Source: JBFMHP01 sp040752855 (GTDB taxonomy: Bacteria; Pseudomonadota; Gammaproteobacteria; RBG-16-57-12). Taken from it: a stretch of DNA of 64,000 nucleotides. The stretch lies in the NCBI GenBank assembly GCA_040752855.1, contig JBFMHP010000009.1, positions 62,001 to 126,000 on the forward strand. Direction: 5' to 3'. Position 1 is the stretch's first letter. The number at the start of each line of letters is the position of its first letter. Below, in pieces: positions 43,001 to 51,400 of this stretch. The position numbers and the translations under genes are program-made. The notes beneath the pieces are model-generated. The model did no database searches and was not told the origin of the DNA. It saw only the letters and a program-made list of their open reading frames with translations.

Positions 43001-43722
43001 AATTGCAAAATCGCGTCGTCATGCAGCATTGGGCGGCCTTCACGCTGCCGGCCTTCAGCCTCAGCAGTGTGCAGACCCAAGCGGAGGCGGCGAAGGTGCT
43101 CTCGCTGGAAGACCTGGCCCTGACCGGCGGCTCTCTGCGCAACGAGGCCCAGGAGCTGAAAAACCAGCTGGAACACGCCGCCTATTGCCTGCTGGATCGA
43201 TTGAATCAGCTGCCAGGATCGATCCGTCTGCAGTGGGGCCAACTGGCCGAAGACGATCAGATCCGGGTCGAGGATGTCTCGTGGTGGCCCGGACTGGAGC
43301 GGGCCGAGGCCGATGATTTCAACGCCACGCGCACCGTCGCGGAATTGATCAGCTGGTGGTTCCGCCAGCTCGCCCCCGATGCCTCCGCCAACAGCCGCGG
43401 CGCTCACCGCAACATGATCCGGGCGATCCTGATCCAAGCCTCGCTCGGCGATCCGCAGGAGATCGTGCGCGGCAGCGTGCACATACCACCGCGGTTTGCC
43501 AGGGTGGGAGAACGTCTGCAAGTCAAACTCAACCGCGCCCCCGCGGTAGGCACCCGCCTCCAGCTCTTAGACCCTCAGCAACGGGTGGTCGCGGTGCTGG
43601 CGGTCGAGGATCACACCCCGGACAGCACCCAGGTGAACATCGTGGATCTGGTCGAGCCCGATGTCAGCATCAACAACCGCTACACCGTGGTGTCCAATAA
43701 ACGCACCGTGGCCAAGCTGTAG
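40051..43722 (+). CDS. large CIS-associated protein, third of three sharing an N-terminal motif
   Basis: This 1223-aa protein carries the shared domain at residues 23-110: HMFPGRHLGEEEFDREQAYA, then GRPAGIVHGLEVNLGPSGID and AGLALDARGRGVGLYYPLR. The central and C-terminal parts are mostly helical, with probable coiled coils (KIAQIDKLAGLLRIARETLE near 810, AIENQVRAIRTRVEKTRDFL near 507). A last beta-rich segment (VGERLQVKLNRAPAVGTRLQ near 1150) closes the protein. No enzyme motif is evident. It occupies the place of the long fibre gene in Afp/PVC, so a fibre-like or scaffold role is possible. AAGGAG precedes the ATG. It is the largest structural-type gene of the operon. Confidence 0.65.
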   Translation: MTLIVLHHPVASTPVDSPRRFERVHMFPGRHLGEEEFDREQAYADLRLASVLKGRPAGIVHGLEVNLGPSGIDEKEFSVNAGLALDARGRGVGLYYPLRAQWKPLIDAYLAASGASTATGVFYLLLKRSSREIDSPAADPCQRAEFDPTRDTRLVVTGTLVLQRLNIDPAIVAATPRERIENWAAADRVDGSFMGALGPAVPLALLAVGPDGAGGYKPLWLSQEAGRYEALPNSGYRVLLNQVSAALRRVMQRAALEVDATQPLPEFLADNLHLDFLPAAGQLPLEWLRNPDSITPSMLWLPQHLGIDMVPVPEEAVLELINRDIARRVIDLRQPAGDKIRLLLAVNEPDYRHDLLDIPQTDAKLEEDIYRFYMRAHNAWLRWHEQFNRLYFVVPSHLSPLTDPTEAVAEHAVLDPSQFKHMDLPKPEPAPLKPGDFFNAVIARADAELDPINSTIPYPFNKGVPAAPVFYTQWLVSGAPPVVTPPTEDGLVVQYAVALVELEAIENQVRAIRTRVEKTRDFLLIMRQQLDSQTVALAALAGGVAGDGSGLKVARWLPYATLDTSVAPTAATSAQGQTKAASTQASAAGMAFDSREMKTVARTGLSDNLLNTALASTSTVARSNLLLTSRPQSFSAFELGINKSRLEQLAHITREAVSTPAFEAKEYRFGVIDHISPEINEYAKAYYGMKELIATLKDLFDTADAASLRRDLQKVGRADEEGEGIGNQNPFERSSRLESPLVLDNLATDNAKDANGVVDAKKRALLLNQYRYHALFKAGKILTQWIAICEARYNNIERKLQAKLREQSTKIAQIDKLAGLLRIARETLENLDRFRIEQLGDYGVAQRLLDEDWRQVYAANQERSRILTTALRGLYYVRVRSTPVSASLADPLELRHGSSRDVVPGCDWEEEVDLPEVLTSFFTTVCEIPMDDWARLQPLKPKLPPFQLFDFLGQVRQSRFKARPAALPTTVSTNTLQARLQTVQLQNRVVMQHWAAFTLPAFSLSSVQTQAEAAKVLSLEDLALTGGSLRNEAQELKNQLEHAAYCLLDRLNQLPGSIRLQWGQLAEDDQIRVEDVSWWPGLERAEADDFNATRTVAELISWWFRQLAPDASANSRGAHRNMIRAILIQASLGDPQEIVRGSVHIPPRFARVGERLQVKLNRAPAVGTRLQLLDPQQRVVAVLAVEDHTPDSTQVNIVDLVEPDVSINNRYTVVSNKRTVAKL

Positions 43723-43733
43723 GGGCGGTCGCC

Positions 43734-45380
43734 GTGAGCCGCCTGCCAGCCGACAGCGTCAGCATCCACCGCCTGCGTATTGTGCACTGGGGTGAGATGG
43801 ATCGTGCGCGTCGGCAGCAGGCCACCGCGCGCTTGCGGCAACAGATTGAGTGGTCGGACTGGCCGGAGGCGCCGGATCAAAGCTGGGTGTTCATCCGCCA
43901 GGTGCGCGCCCAGGCGCCGGCAGAAAGACTCGCGCTGGCCTTGACCAGCGCCGTACGCGATTTGGTCCGGAGCGGCGGCGCTGAAGAGGTGGTGCGCTTT
44001 GCCAATCTGACCGAATTGCTGGCGGCCCTGTTGACCGATCTGCTCCAGGGGCAAGCGGCGCAGCGCTGGTACTGGCAACGGTGGGCGCATCTGTTCGAGC
44101 TGTCCGCCAAGGCACCGGCCCAGTCTGTCGTCACCCTCCTGGCCGAGCACCTCGACCTGCTCCCCGCCGTCTGCGCCCGTCTAGCGCAGCAACGATCCCT
44201 AGAACGGCTGTGGCTAAGCTTGGACTCGGCTGGCGCCGTCCAACTGATGGCCGAACTCGCCTGGCGCCATGGAATCCGGCTGCCTCCGCTCGACGAACTG
44301 GCAAAGGCGGCAGACTCTACCGCCGCCTCACGGCACGAGACTCGCGCCTCCCTACGCTTGAGCCGCACCTTGCAACAGCGTTGGGCACCGATATTGAATC
44401 TCTTCACATCGTCGGACCCACGCCGTTTGCTGGCCCTGCTGTTGCTCGGGCAGGAAGCGGCGCCGATGATGTTGCGGCAGGCACCCCTCACGCTGTTGGC
44501 GCAGCTTGACGCACTGACGCGACCGGCCCGCCCGGTTTCCTACGCGGAACAGCGCGCCGATCGCGCCACGCCGCCGCCGGCACGCTTCGGGGCACCGTCC
44601 GCGGCCACCCCTGGTTCAACTCCTGAAACACCGGATTCCATGGCACCCGTAGACGCAACGAGCGGTCATGCCCCCGCCGTCCCCGTCGGGGTGGCCACTC
44701 ATGAACCCGAAGTGCCGGTGCTCTCCTCCGAACGATACCCCCGACGGGATGGGCAACACACCGAAACCACGGCGGAAAGGGGCGATGTATCGGCCATGAG
44801 TCCAACAGCCGTCACTACTTCGCATGAAGACCCCGCGCCCTCCATCGGTACGGAGGAAGTTCCTCCGCAGCGCCCCCCTCAGGCGGTGCATTCGATCAAC
44901 ACCTCCCGCGATCCCGCCTTCGAGCGCTTCCATACACAGCAAGGTGGCCTGTTATATCTGCTGAATCTGCTCAACAGGCCCGAGGTGCGAGTCCTGCTCG
45001 AGGATTTCTGGGAACATCTGCCGAACGGCTGGGGCTGGCTCTACCGCTTAGGGCAGGAGCTGCAACTCGATGAAACCGATCCGTTGGTCGCTTACATCGC
45101 CGTCCAGCTCGGATTCGATCACCCGGAACAACTGGCCGAACTGCCGCCGCTGCCCGCACGTGAACAACTCTTGGCGTTGGCGCAACGCTGGTATGGCCGC
45201 GCCGGCCTGTGGACCCCCGGCTTGCTACGGCTCGACGCCCGCGTTCAAGCCGACCCAAGCCATGTGGATCTGTACGCCCCCCTGAGCGCCGTGCAGTTGC
45301 CGGTGCGGCTGGCGGGCCTCGACATCAACCCCGGCTGGCTGCCTTGGCTGGGCCGGGTGGTCAACTTCCACTATGAATAA
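43734..45380 (+). CDS. CIS tape-measure-type protein (Afp14-like)
   Basis: The 548-aa protein starts at a GTG (43734) after AGGGGCGG. The N-terminus (SIHRLRIVHWGEMDRARRQQ) and the helical region to about 270 fit CIS tape-measure proteins, which help set tube length. The middle (about 275-390) is disordered and Pro/Thr/Ala-rich. The C-terminus has GGLLYLLNLLNRPEVRVLLE near 403 and ends with DLYAPLSAVQLPVRLAGLDI and NPGWLPWLGRVVNFHYE. That ending is a recurring block in CIS clusters. Alternatively, it may be an assembly factor rather than the ruler itself. It sits directly upstream of the ATPase, as Afp14 does before Afp15. Confidence 0.7.
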   Translation: MSRLPADSVSIHRLRIVHWGEMDRARRQQATARLRQQIEWSDWPEAPDQSWVFIRQVRAQAPAERLALALTSAVRDLVRSGGAEEVVRFANLTELLAALLTDLLQGQAAQRWYWQRWAHLFELSAKAPAQSVVTLLAEHLDLLPAVCARLAQQRSLERLWLSLDSAGAVQLMAELAWRHGIRLPPLDELAKAADSTAASRHETRASLRLSRTLQQRWAPILNLFTSSDPRRLLALLLLGQEAAPMMLRQAPLTLLAQLDALTRPARPVSYAEQRADRATPPPARFGAPSAATPGSTPETPDSMAPVDATSGHAPAVPVGVATHEPEVPVLSSERYPRRDGQHTETTAERGDVSAMSPTAVTTSHEDPAPSIGTEEVPPQRPPQAVHSINTSRDPAFERFHTQQGGLLYLLNLLNRPEVRVLLEDFWEHLPNGWGWLYRLGQELQLDETDPLVAYIAVQLGFDHPEQLAELPPLPAREQLLALAQRWYGRAGLWTPGLLRLDARVQADPSHVDLYAPLSAVQLPVRLAGLDINPGWLPWLGRVVNFHYE

Positions 45381-45386
45381 CCCGCC

Positions 45387-47471
45387 ATGAATCGGTCCGT
45401 ACCCTCCCTCACCCACCCCGCCCTGTGGCAGTCGCTTGCGGCCCTGGTCCGGATCGGTCTGCACCGCTTTTGGCAGCAGGCCCTGCCCATGGACAGCGGA
45501 CTGCCCGGTCTTCTGTTGGACGAGGCGCGCGAATTGCTGCCCGCCGGCCAGCCGCAACAATGGGAAGCCCTCCTCGACTCGGTGCAACGGAATTGGCCGC
45601 CGCGGCAGGGGGCGCTGGCGCAACTGATCCACGATCAAGATCTGGATCTGCCGGCGGCGCTGCTGCTCACCTTGCTCGGAGAGGTGGAGCGCAGTCATCT
45701 CATCAGTCTCGTGGTCTCCGAGCTGCATGCACCCGATCGCCAGCCCCGCCCGACGGTTCATCTGGCCTGCGCATGGCTCGAGAGTCTGTTCGGCCGCGGC
45801 GTAATCTCGCCCTTGTCCTTGCAAGAATCGCCCTTAGTGACATCCCGGCTGGTGCGACTCGAGTCGGACCAGCCGTTGCCGTTGAAGACCCTGCGGCTGC
45901 AACCGGGCTACTGGGCGGTCTTGCTCGAGCAGACCCGCGGCTGGCCACAATGCACGCTGCTGGACGATGCCAAGCCGGATCTGCTGCCCGCGCGTCTGCG
46001 TCCTCAATTGGAGATGATCGCGGAATTGCTGCGGGATGACGGCGACAGTACCCGCGAGCGCGCCGGCCTGCGCGCCCGAGGCCTCATTCTGCGAGGCTAT
46101 CCGAACAGCGGCCGCCGCCATGTGGCGCATGCCATCGCCAAACGGCTCGGTTGCGAGGCCGTGCTGATCCCGGTGGAGATGTGGCAGCAGGACCCGGCGC
46201 TGGCCTTGGCGTGCCGCTACGGCAGGTGCCTGCCCGTCCTGGAACCGACGCTGGGGCCGGGCGAGGTCTGGCGCCCTGGTCCGCTGCCGGCAAGTGTCCC
46301 CGTGCTCATCCTGCTGGGCAGTGACGGAGCGGTGGAATCCCCCGGACTGTTGGAATTGGTGCTGCCCCTGCCGGACGAATCCCAACGCCGACGGTTATGG
46401 CAGACGGCGTTGCATGACGGCGCGCCAAACCCGGACGAGACCTTGGCCGCCCACTGCGCCCAGCACGCGCTGCTCAGCGGGCCGGCCATCGCCAAACTGG
46501 GGGCAAGCGCCCTTCTCCTGGCCCGCTGCCAAGACGCGCCGGTCGCCTTTCACCACGTCATCCAGGCGCGCCGCCAGCTCGGGGCCGAGCGCTTGCGCTT
46601 GCTGGCGCAGCCGGTGGAATCGCAGATCGACCCCGGCGCGATTGTTCTGCCGCCTCTGGTCACCCAGGAACTGGAGCGATTGCTCGACCGTGCGCGCCTG
46701 CGGGAATCACTGTGGGAAGGCCTCGGTACTACCCTGATGCAGACCCGCACATCCGGACTGCGCGCGTTGTTCACCGGCGAGAGCGGCACCGGCAAGACCC
46801 TGGCTGCCAGTTACGTAGCCTCCCGACTGGGGGCCCCCTTGTACCGCGTTGATCTGTCGGCGGTCATGAACAAATACATCGGTGAATCCGAGAAGAACCT
46901 CTCGGCCCTGTTAGATATGGCCGCCGCGAGCGACGTGGTGCTGCTGTTCGATGAGGCGGATTCGCTCTTCGGCCGGCGCACCGAGGGCAAGGAAACCGGC
47001 GAGCGCTTCGCTAACATGCTCACCCATTTCCTGCTCACGCGTATCGAAAACCACCCGGGCATCGTGATCCTGACGAGCAATAACCGGGAACGCATCGACG
47101 CCGCCTTCACCCGCCGCCTGGACCTGATCGTGGAATTCCCGCAGCCGGGCTTCGACGAGCGCCTGCGCTTGTGGCGCAGCCACTTGGGCGACCGCGGACC
47201 CGGCGAAGAGGTATACCGCTTGCTGGCCAGCTATTGCACCTTCGCGGGCGGCCAGCTGCGCAATGTGGTGCTGACCGCCGCCGCCTGCGCGGGACCCGGT
47301 CCCATCCGCTGCAGTCATCTGCTCACTGGCCTGGGCGCCGAATACCGGAAGATCGGACGCGACCTCCCGGCCAAGCTGAATCAGCTGACCACTTTGGAAC
47401 CCGCTGACCAGGCCGAGCCCCGCCGTCCGGCCCGAGAACCCGCCCGGCTGCCAGAGGACACGTATTCATGA
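45387..47471 (+). CDS. CIS AAA+ ATPase (Afp15/Pvc15-like), degenerate first AAA domain
   Basis: This 694-aa protein is the locus ATPase, linked in Afp/PVC to particle assembly or cargo loading. The second AAA domain is complete: Walker A GESGTGKT at 464-471, Walker B LLFDEADSLFGRR near 519-531, sensor ILTSNNRERIDAAFTRRLD near 555-573. The first half also looks AAA-like, but its P-loop is GYPNSGRRH (about 237-245), where the Lys-Thr is replaced by Arg-Arg, so it should not hydrolyse ATP. The last 30 residues are disordered. The start lies six bases after the previous stop; the end overlaps the next gene by four bases (ATGA). Confidence 0.92.
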   Translation: MNRSVPSLTHPALWQSLAALVRIGLHRFWQQALPMDSGLPGLLLDEARELLPAGQPQQWEALLDSVQRNWPPRQGALAQLIHDQDLDLPAALLLTLLGEVERSHLISLVVSELHAPDRQPRPTVHLACAWLESLFGRGVISPLSLQESPLVTSRLVRLESDQPLPLKTLRLQPGYWAVLLEQTRGWPQCTLLDDAKPDLLPARLRPQLEMIAELLRDDGDSTRERAGLRARGLILRGYPNSGRRHVAHAIAKRLGCEAVLIPVEMWQQDPALALACRYGRCLPVLEPTLGPGEVWRPGPLPASVPVLILLGSDGAVESPGLLELVLPLPDESQRRRLWQTALHDGAPNPDETLAAHCAQHALLSGPAIAKLGASALLLARCQDAPVAFHHVIQARRQLGAERLRLLAQPVESQIDPGAIVLPPLVTQELERLLDRARLRESLWEGLGTTLMQTRTSGLRALFTGESGTGKTLAASYVASRLGAPLYRVDLSAVMNKYIGESEKNLSALLDMAAASDVVLLFDEADSLFGRRTEGKETGERFANMLTHFLLTRIENHPGIVILTSNNRERIDAAFTRRLDLIVEFPQPGFDERLRLWRSHLGDRGPGEEVYRLLASYCTFAGGQLRNVVLTAAACAGPGPIRCSHLLTGLGAEYRKIGRDLPAKLNQLTTLEPADQAEPRRPAREPARLPEDTYS

Positions 47472-48451
47472 TGGATTACAATCTCAGCCAGACGCTGCTG
47501 ATCGCCCCCGAAGTCCCTTTCAGCGGGATCAAGGAGCAGCTGCTCCGCCTCGGCTTTCGCCTGGAACAACCCCTCACAACACAAGAACCCTTGCTGGCCG
47601 ACGAACCGGAATTCGCGTCCTTCACCTGGCAGGGCCGCAAACCCTTCGTGCTCTATACCTTCAACCCGGTGGCGCGACTGCGGGTACTGGATGTAGCGAC
47701 GGTGCCCCCGCCACTGCGCGGCGCCATCGCCGGCGCGCTTACGCTGCTCGGCGACAGCGCCGTGAATGATCTGTTGTTTTCCAGGGAACCGCGCGAACGG
47801 CTGCTCGGCCTCTGGGCGCTGCAGGAAACCGAGCGTCTGGACCTCCTGCCGCAAACGGTCCGCCTGCGCGAAGATCCGGTGAGTGTCGTGGCCGAGCAGG
47901 CCCACGCCATCGAACGCCGCTTGCGCCGCATCCTGGAGGCGCGGGAGCAACTGATGGTGAATCTGCAACTATTGATCGAAGCCGCCGAGCCCCTGATCCG
48001 GCGCTTGGACGACCCGCTGCTCACCCCCAGTCTCAAACCCACGCAAGCGGAACTGGCGGAGCTGTTCGATCCGGACCTGGCGCCACACCTGGCGACCGCA
48101 GTCGACGAACTGTATCAAACCCCGCCGCTCGCCGCCCCCGGCGGCGAATTCCCGTATTTATGCATCAGCGCCGCCAACGCCGGCCTGCTGCGCTGGCCCA
48201 ACGAGCTGAGCGATAAATTCCCGCGCGGCTACCGCAATATCGCGGGATGGATGAGTCCGAAATATGTCTGGTTCAGTTGGCGCTGGACCGCGCAGGCCGA
48301 TGCTCCGCCCGGCGGCCCCGGCGTTCAGTTCGACGGCCTGGTGTGGGTGGAACGGCGCTGGGTATGGCTGCCGAAGGCATTCCGCCTGGTGGCGCCGATC
48401 CTCGACAAGCTCAGCGCGGAAGTCCCTGGGCCAGACGTGGTCGTGCACTGA
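47468..48451 (+). CDS. CIS-associated hypothetical protein, candidate effector partner
   Basis: I do not recognise this 327-aa protein. Residues 60-170 look like a short helical-repeat region (LLGLWALQETERLDLLPQTV, EQAHAIERRLRRILEAREQL). The C-terminal part has a Trp-rich beta segment, GWMSPKYVWFSWRW, followed by FDGLVWVERRWVWLPKAFRL. There is no signal peptide. It is translationally coupled to the ATPase (four-base ATGA overlap, with an alternative ATG three bases later) and ends seven bases before the giant gene. The position between loader ATPase and cargo candidate suggests an adaptor or chaperone for the giant protein. This is inferred from location only. Confidence 0.6.
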   Translation: MMDYNLSQTLLIAPEVPFSGIKEQLLRLGFRLEQPLTTQEPLLADEPEFASFTWQGRKPFVLYTFNPVARLRVLDVATVPPPLRGAIAGALTLLGDSAVNDLLFSREPRERLLGLWALQETERLDLLPQTVRLREDPVSVVAEQAHAIERRLRRILEAREQLMVNLQLLIEAAEPLIRRLDDPLLTPSLKPTQAELAELFDPDLAPHLATAVDELYQTPPLAAPGGEFPYLCISAANAGLLRWPNELSDKFPRGYRNIAGWMSPKYVWFSWRWTAQADAPPGGPGVQFDGLVWVERRWVWLPKAFRLVAPILDKLSAEVPGPDVVVH

Positions 48452-48458
48452 GGACGCC

Positions 48459-51400
48459 ATGGACAGCGCCACCCGCACCCGCCGCGCCGATGCCGACACC
48501 GCCTCCCCTGGCCACAGCCCCAGCAGCCGGGAACGGACCCGTTCGGCCCTGGAACCGAGCGCCCCCGACGTCAGCGCCGAGCGGGACGGGACAGAAGCCG
48601 GGCTATGCAGCGTGCCCCGTTACCTGGGCACGGAGGTGGCACCGCCCGCTACGCCGCCAAGCGACTACAGCAGCGAGGAGTTCATCGCCAATCCGAGCGC
48701 CGTGGATGCCCCCAACGCCAGCGAGACCCCGCTGGCGCTGCCGACCTCACCGCCTTCCGCCGCCGCTGCTTCTAACCCGGCAGCCGAGGCCGAGGCGCGG
48801 GCAGAGGCGGAGGCCGGCGCAGGTCGTGGCCCGGCAGAAGGAGGCGCCCCCACCGCACCCGACGCCAGCGCCGAAGGCGCTGCCCCGCCCGCCACCGGTG
48901 AACGCGCGGAGGCCGGTGGAGCGGCCGCGGCCGCCTCCGAAACCGCAGCGGATGAGCCGAGCGCGGTCCCGCGAGAAGCCGCCCGCGAGCGCCGCGCCGA
49001 AAGCCAGGTTTCTATCCCCCTGCCCATCATTGCCCGCGTTGGGAATATCCGCGCCCCACGGGTACCGCCGCCACCCCAGGAAGCCATCAAGCGCAGCGCC
49101 GAGATCCGCACCCGCACCGGATCACCGCCCGAAATGCACCACGCCAAGGTCGAACAAGCGGTGCTGCGCGTGGTGGAAACCGCCCGCGCCAGCCAGCGCC
49201 AGATCGTCTGGCGCGTCGGCATCCTGGCCCGTGACACGCGCCTTTCGATCGATCAGTTGGCCAATGAAATCCTCGGCTTCGTGGCCCATTGCGTGGGCCG
49301 CATCCGTAGCGCCATCGATACGGCCAAGACCGATATCACCAGCGTGGTGGACGGCCAGATCGAACACATCTCCACCCAAGGCCAACTCACCGACGAGGCC
49401 CTGCGGCAAAGCCAGCGCGACAGCCAGGCGGAGGTGCACGAGGTGCTGCTCAGCCAGTCGGACGAACTCAATGAAGCCCACACCACGCTGCAGCAGGAAT
49501 TCGATCCCTACCTGACCGAGGCCGAAATCAACACCATGAACATCTCCGAGGCCGGCGTGGTCACCCACGTTACGCCCCCCGCTGGCGGCGCGGCGCCCGG
49601 CACCGGCGGCGGATCGGCCAGCATGAGCAGCAGCACCGGCGGCGAGGCCAACGTCTGCACCGCCCCGGCCGGGCCGCGCCAGAACCTTCCGGAACTCGAC
49701 ACCGAAACACAGGGCACCCTCTCCACCCTGCACGGCCGGGACCGATTGGGGGCCTTTTATTCCACCCGCAGCGCCCCGGTCTACGAACGCCAATCCCAGC
49801 AGACCCAGGAACGTCTGGATCAAATGGCCGTCCGCCAAAGCGAGAGTCTGGAATCCTTCCGCGGCCAGTTCACCAACTACGCCCTGCGCCTGGTGACCCC
49901 GGTGGCCCGGGATCTGGAACGCGACGAGCGCGGCGACAGCCCCGCCCTGGCGTGCGAGGTGCTGGACGAACGCCACAGCCTCGCAGAGGCCGCCGGAGAA
50001 AACGGCCGCACCCTGATGCAAAAATTTGATGGCGTGATGCGCTATCTGGATAACGAACTCGGGCCCCGTCTGATCGACGGCCTCAATGAAGGCGGCGCCA
50101 AGGCCGCCAAGAGCTTCCGCGACCAGGGCGAGGCCACCGAGCGGATGATGGACAACACCGCCGCGGGGTTCGCCGACGCCTACCCGCAACTGGTGGCGCG
50201 GGTGCAGGAATTGCTGCCGGACAAACAGCTGCTGAATTTCGGCGAGCTCGGCCCGCGCCTCCAGCAGGCGTGGGAAAGCGCCCGCCGGTTACCGGACCAG
50301 CAGTACCAAGCCATGGCCGAGCAGGCGGCGGCGACCCTGCAGCAGATGCGCGAGGCCCAGCAAAAGCAGATCGAAGGACTGGGGAGCTCAGCGGAGAAAA
50401 GCCTGCAGTCGGTCACTGACGTGGTCACCGCCACCAGTTTCGATCTGGAAACCTTCGGTTACGGCGTGACTGGCGCGATGCGCGAAGGCGGCTGGGCCGC
50501 CATCACGGGAGCCTCCGAGTATGCGCTGCGCATGGCCACCGACCTGCTCAAGACCCGGGGCCAGGCCGATGGCGCCCTCAACAACCTGTTGCGCAGCTTC
50601 GTCGAGTCCCTCAATGGTGCGATGGACAACTTCGGCAACAGCTACTTCGAAACCGTCGACGGTTTCAAGCACAGCGTCATCGACATCCCGACCGGCGTGT
50701 TCGCCCGGATTCAGCGCGAAATCGACACGGACCTCAGCGAGCGCTCCGGCAAACTCAATTCACAGCTCACCAAGCCGGACACCGACACCACCACCGGCCT
50801 GGTGGTACTCAACGTTCTCACCCTCGGCGCCACCACGGCGGTCACCGCTGGGTATCTGATCTACATGGACGCCGACGACGACGAGATCTTCGCCACCCTC
50901 GGCAACCTGCAGTGGCCCGGGCCGCCGGCGCTGGATCAGTATTTCACGACTCCCGGCAACTACGGCAATCTGCAAGACCGCCTCCGCGACTGCCTGAGCG
51001 AGGACGCCGCCCGCCGCGCCGTGTCCTTGTTCTCGGCCGATGCCGGCACCCGCGCCGCCGGCCGGCTCGAGGCGGTGCAGGACTCCTTTAGCTTATTCGG
51101 ACTGGACTCCGACGCCCGCCAGTCGCTGCTCCAAGGCTTCGGCGCCGAGGAGCGGGCGGCGGCCGATCCGAATACCGTGGCCGAGGTCTCCCAGTCGATC
51201 CGTGACAGCTGGTTTGCCAGTCACACGGACATCCGCCTGAACGAGGCCTATCTACGCGGCAATTACGGCGCCGCACTCTCCGCCCGCGTGGAGGCCAGCT
51301 TGCGCACCGCCCGGAACGACAGCAGCGACGCCATCTTCCAGTCCGTCCAGAACATCGAGACCCTCGCGCGTAGCGAGCTGGCGCTCACCGGCTCGGCTAC

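Noticed and set aside
48264..48458. Upstream extension of the giant protein by 65 codons
   Set aside because: It lies inside the preceding gene in another frame, and the ATG at 48459 fits operon spacing.
48247..49515. 422-codon plus-strand frame overlapping the start of the giant gene
   Set aside because: Very Pro/Arg/Ser-rich reading of the Ala/Pro/Glu coding region in another frame; a codon-shift artefact.
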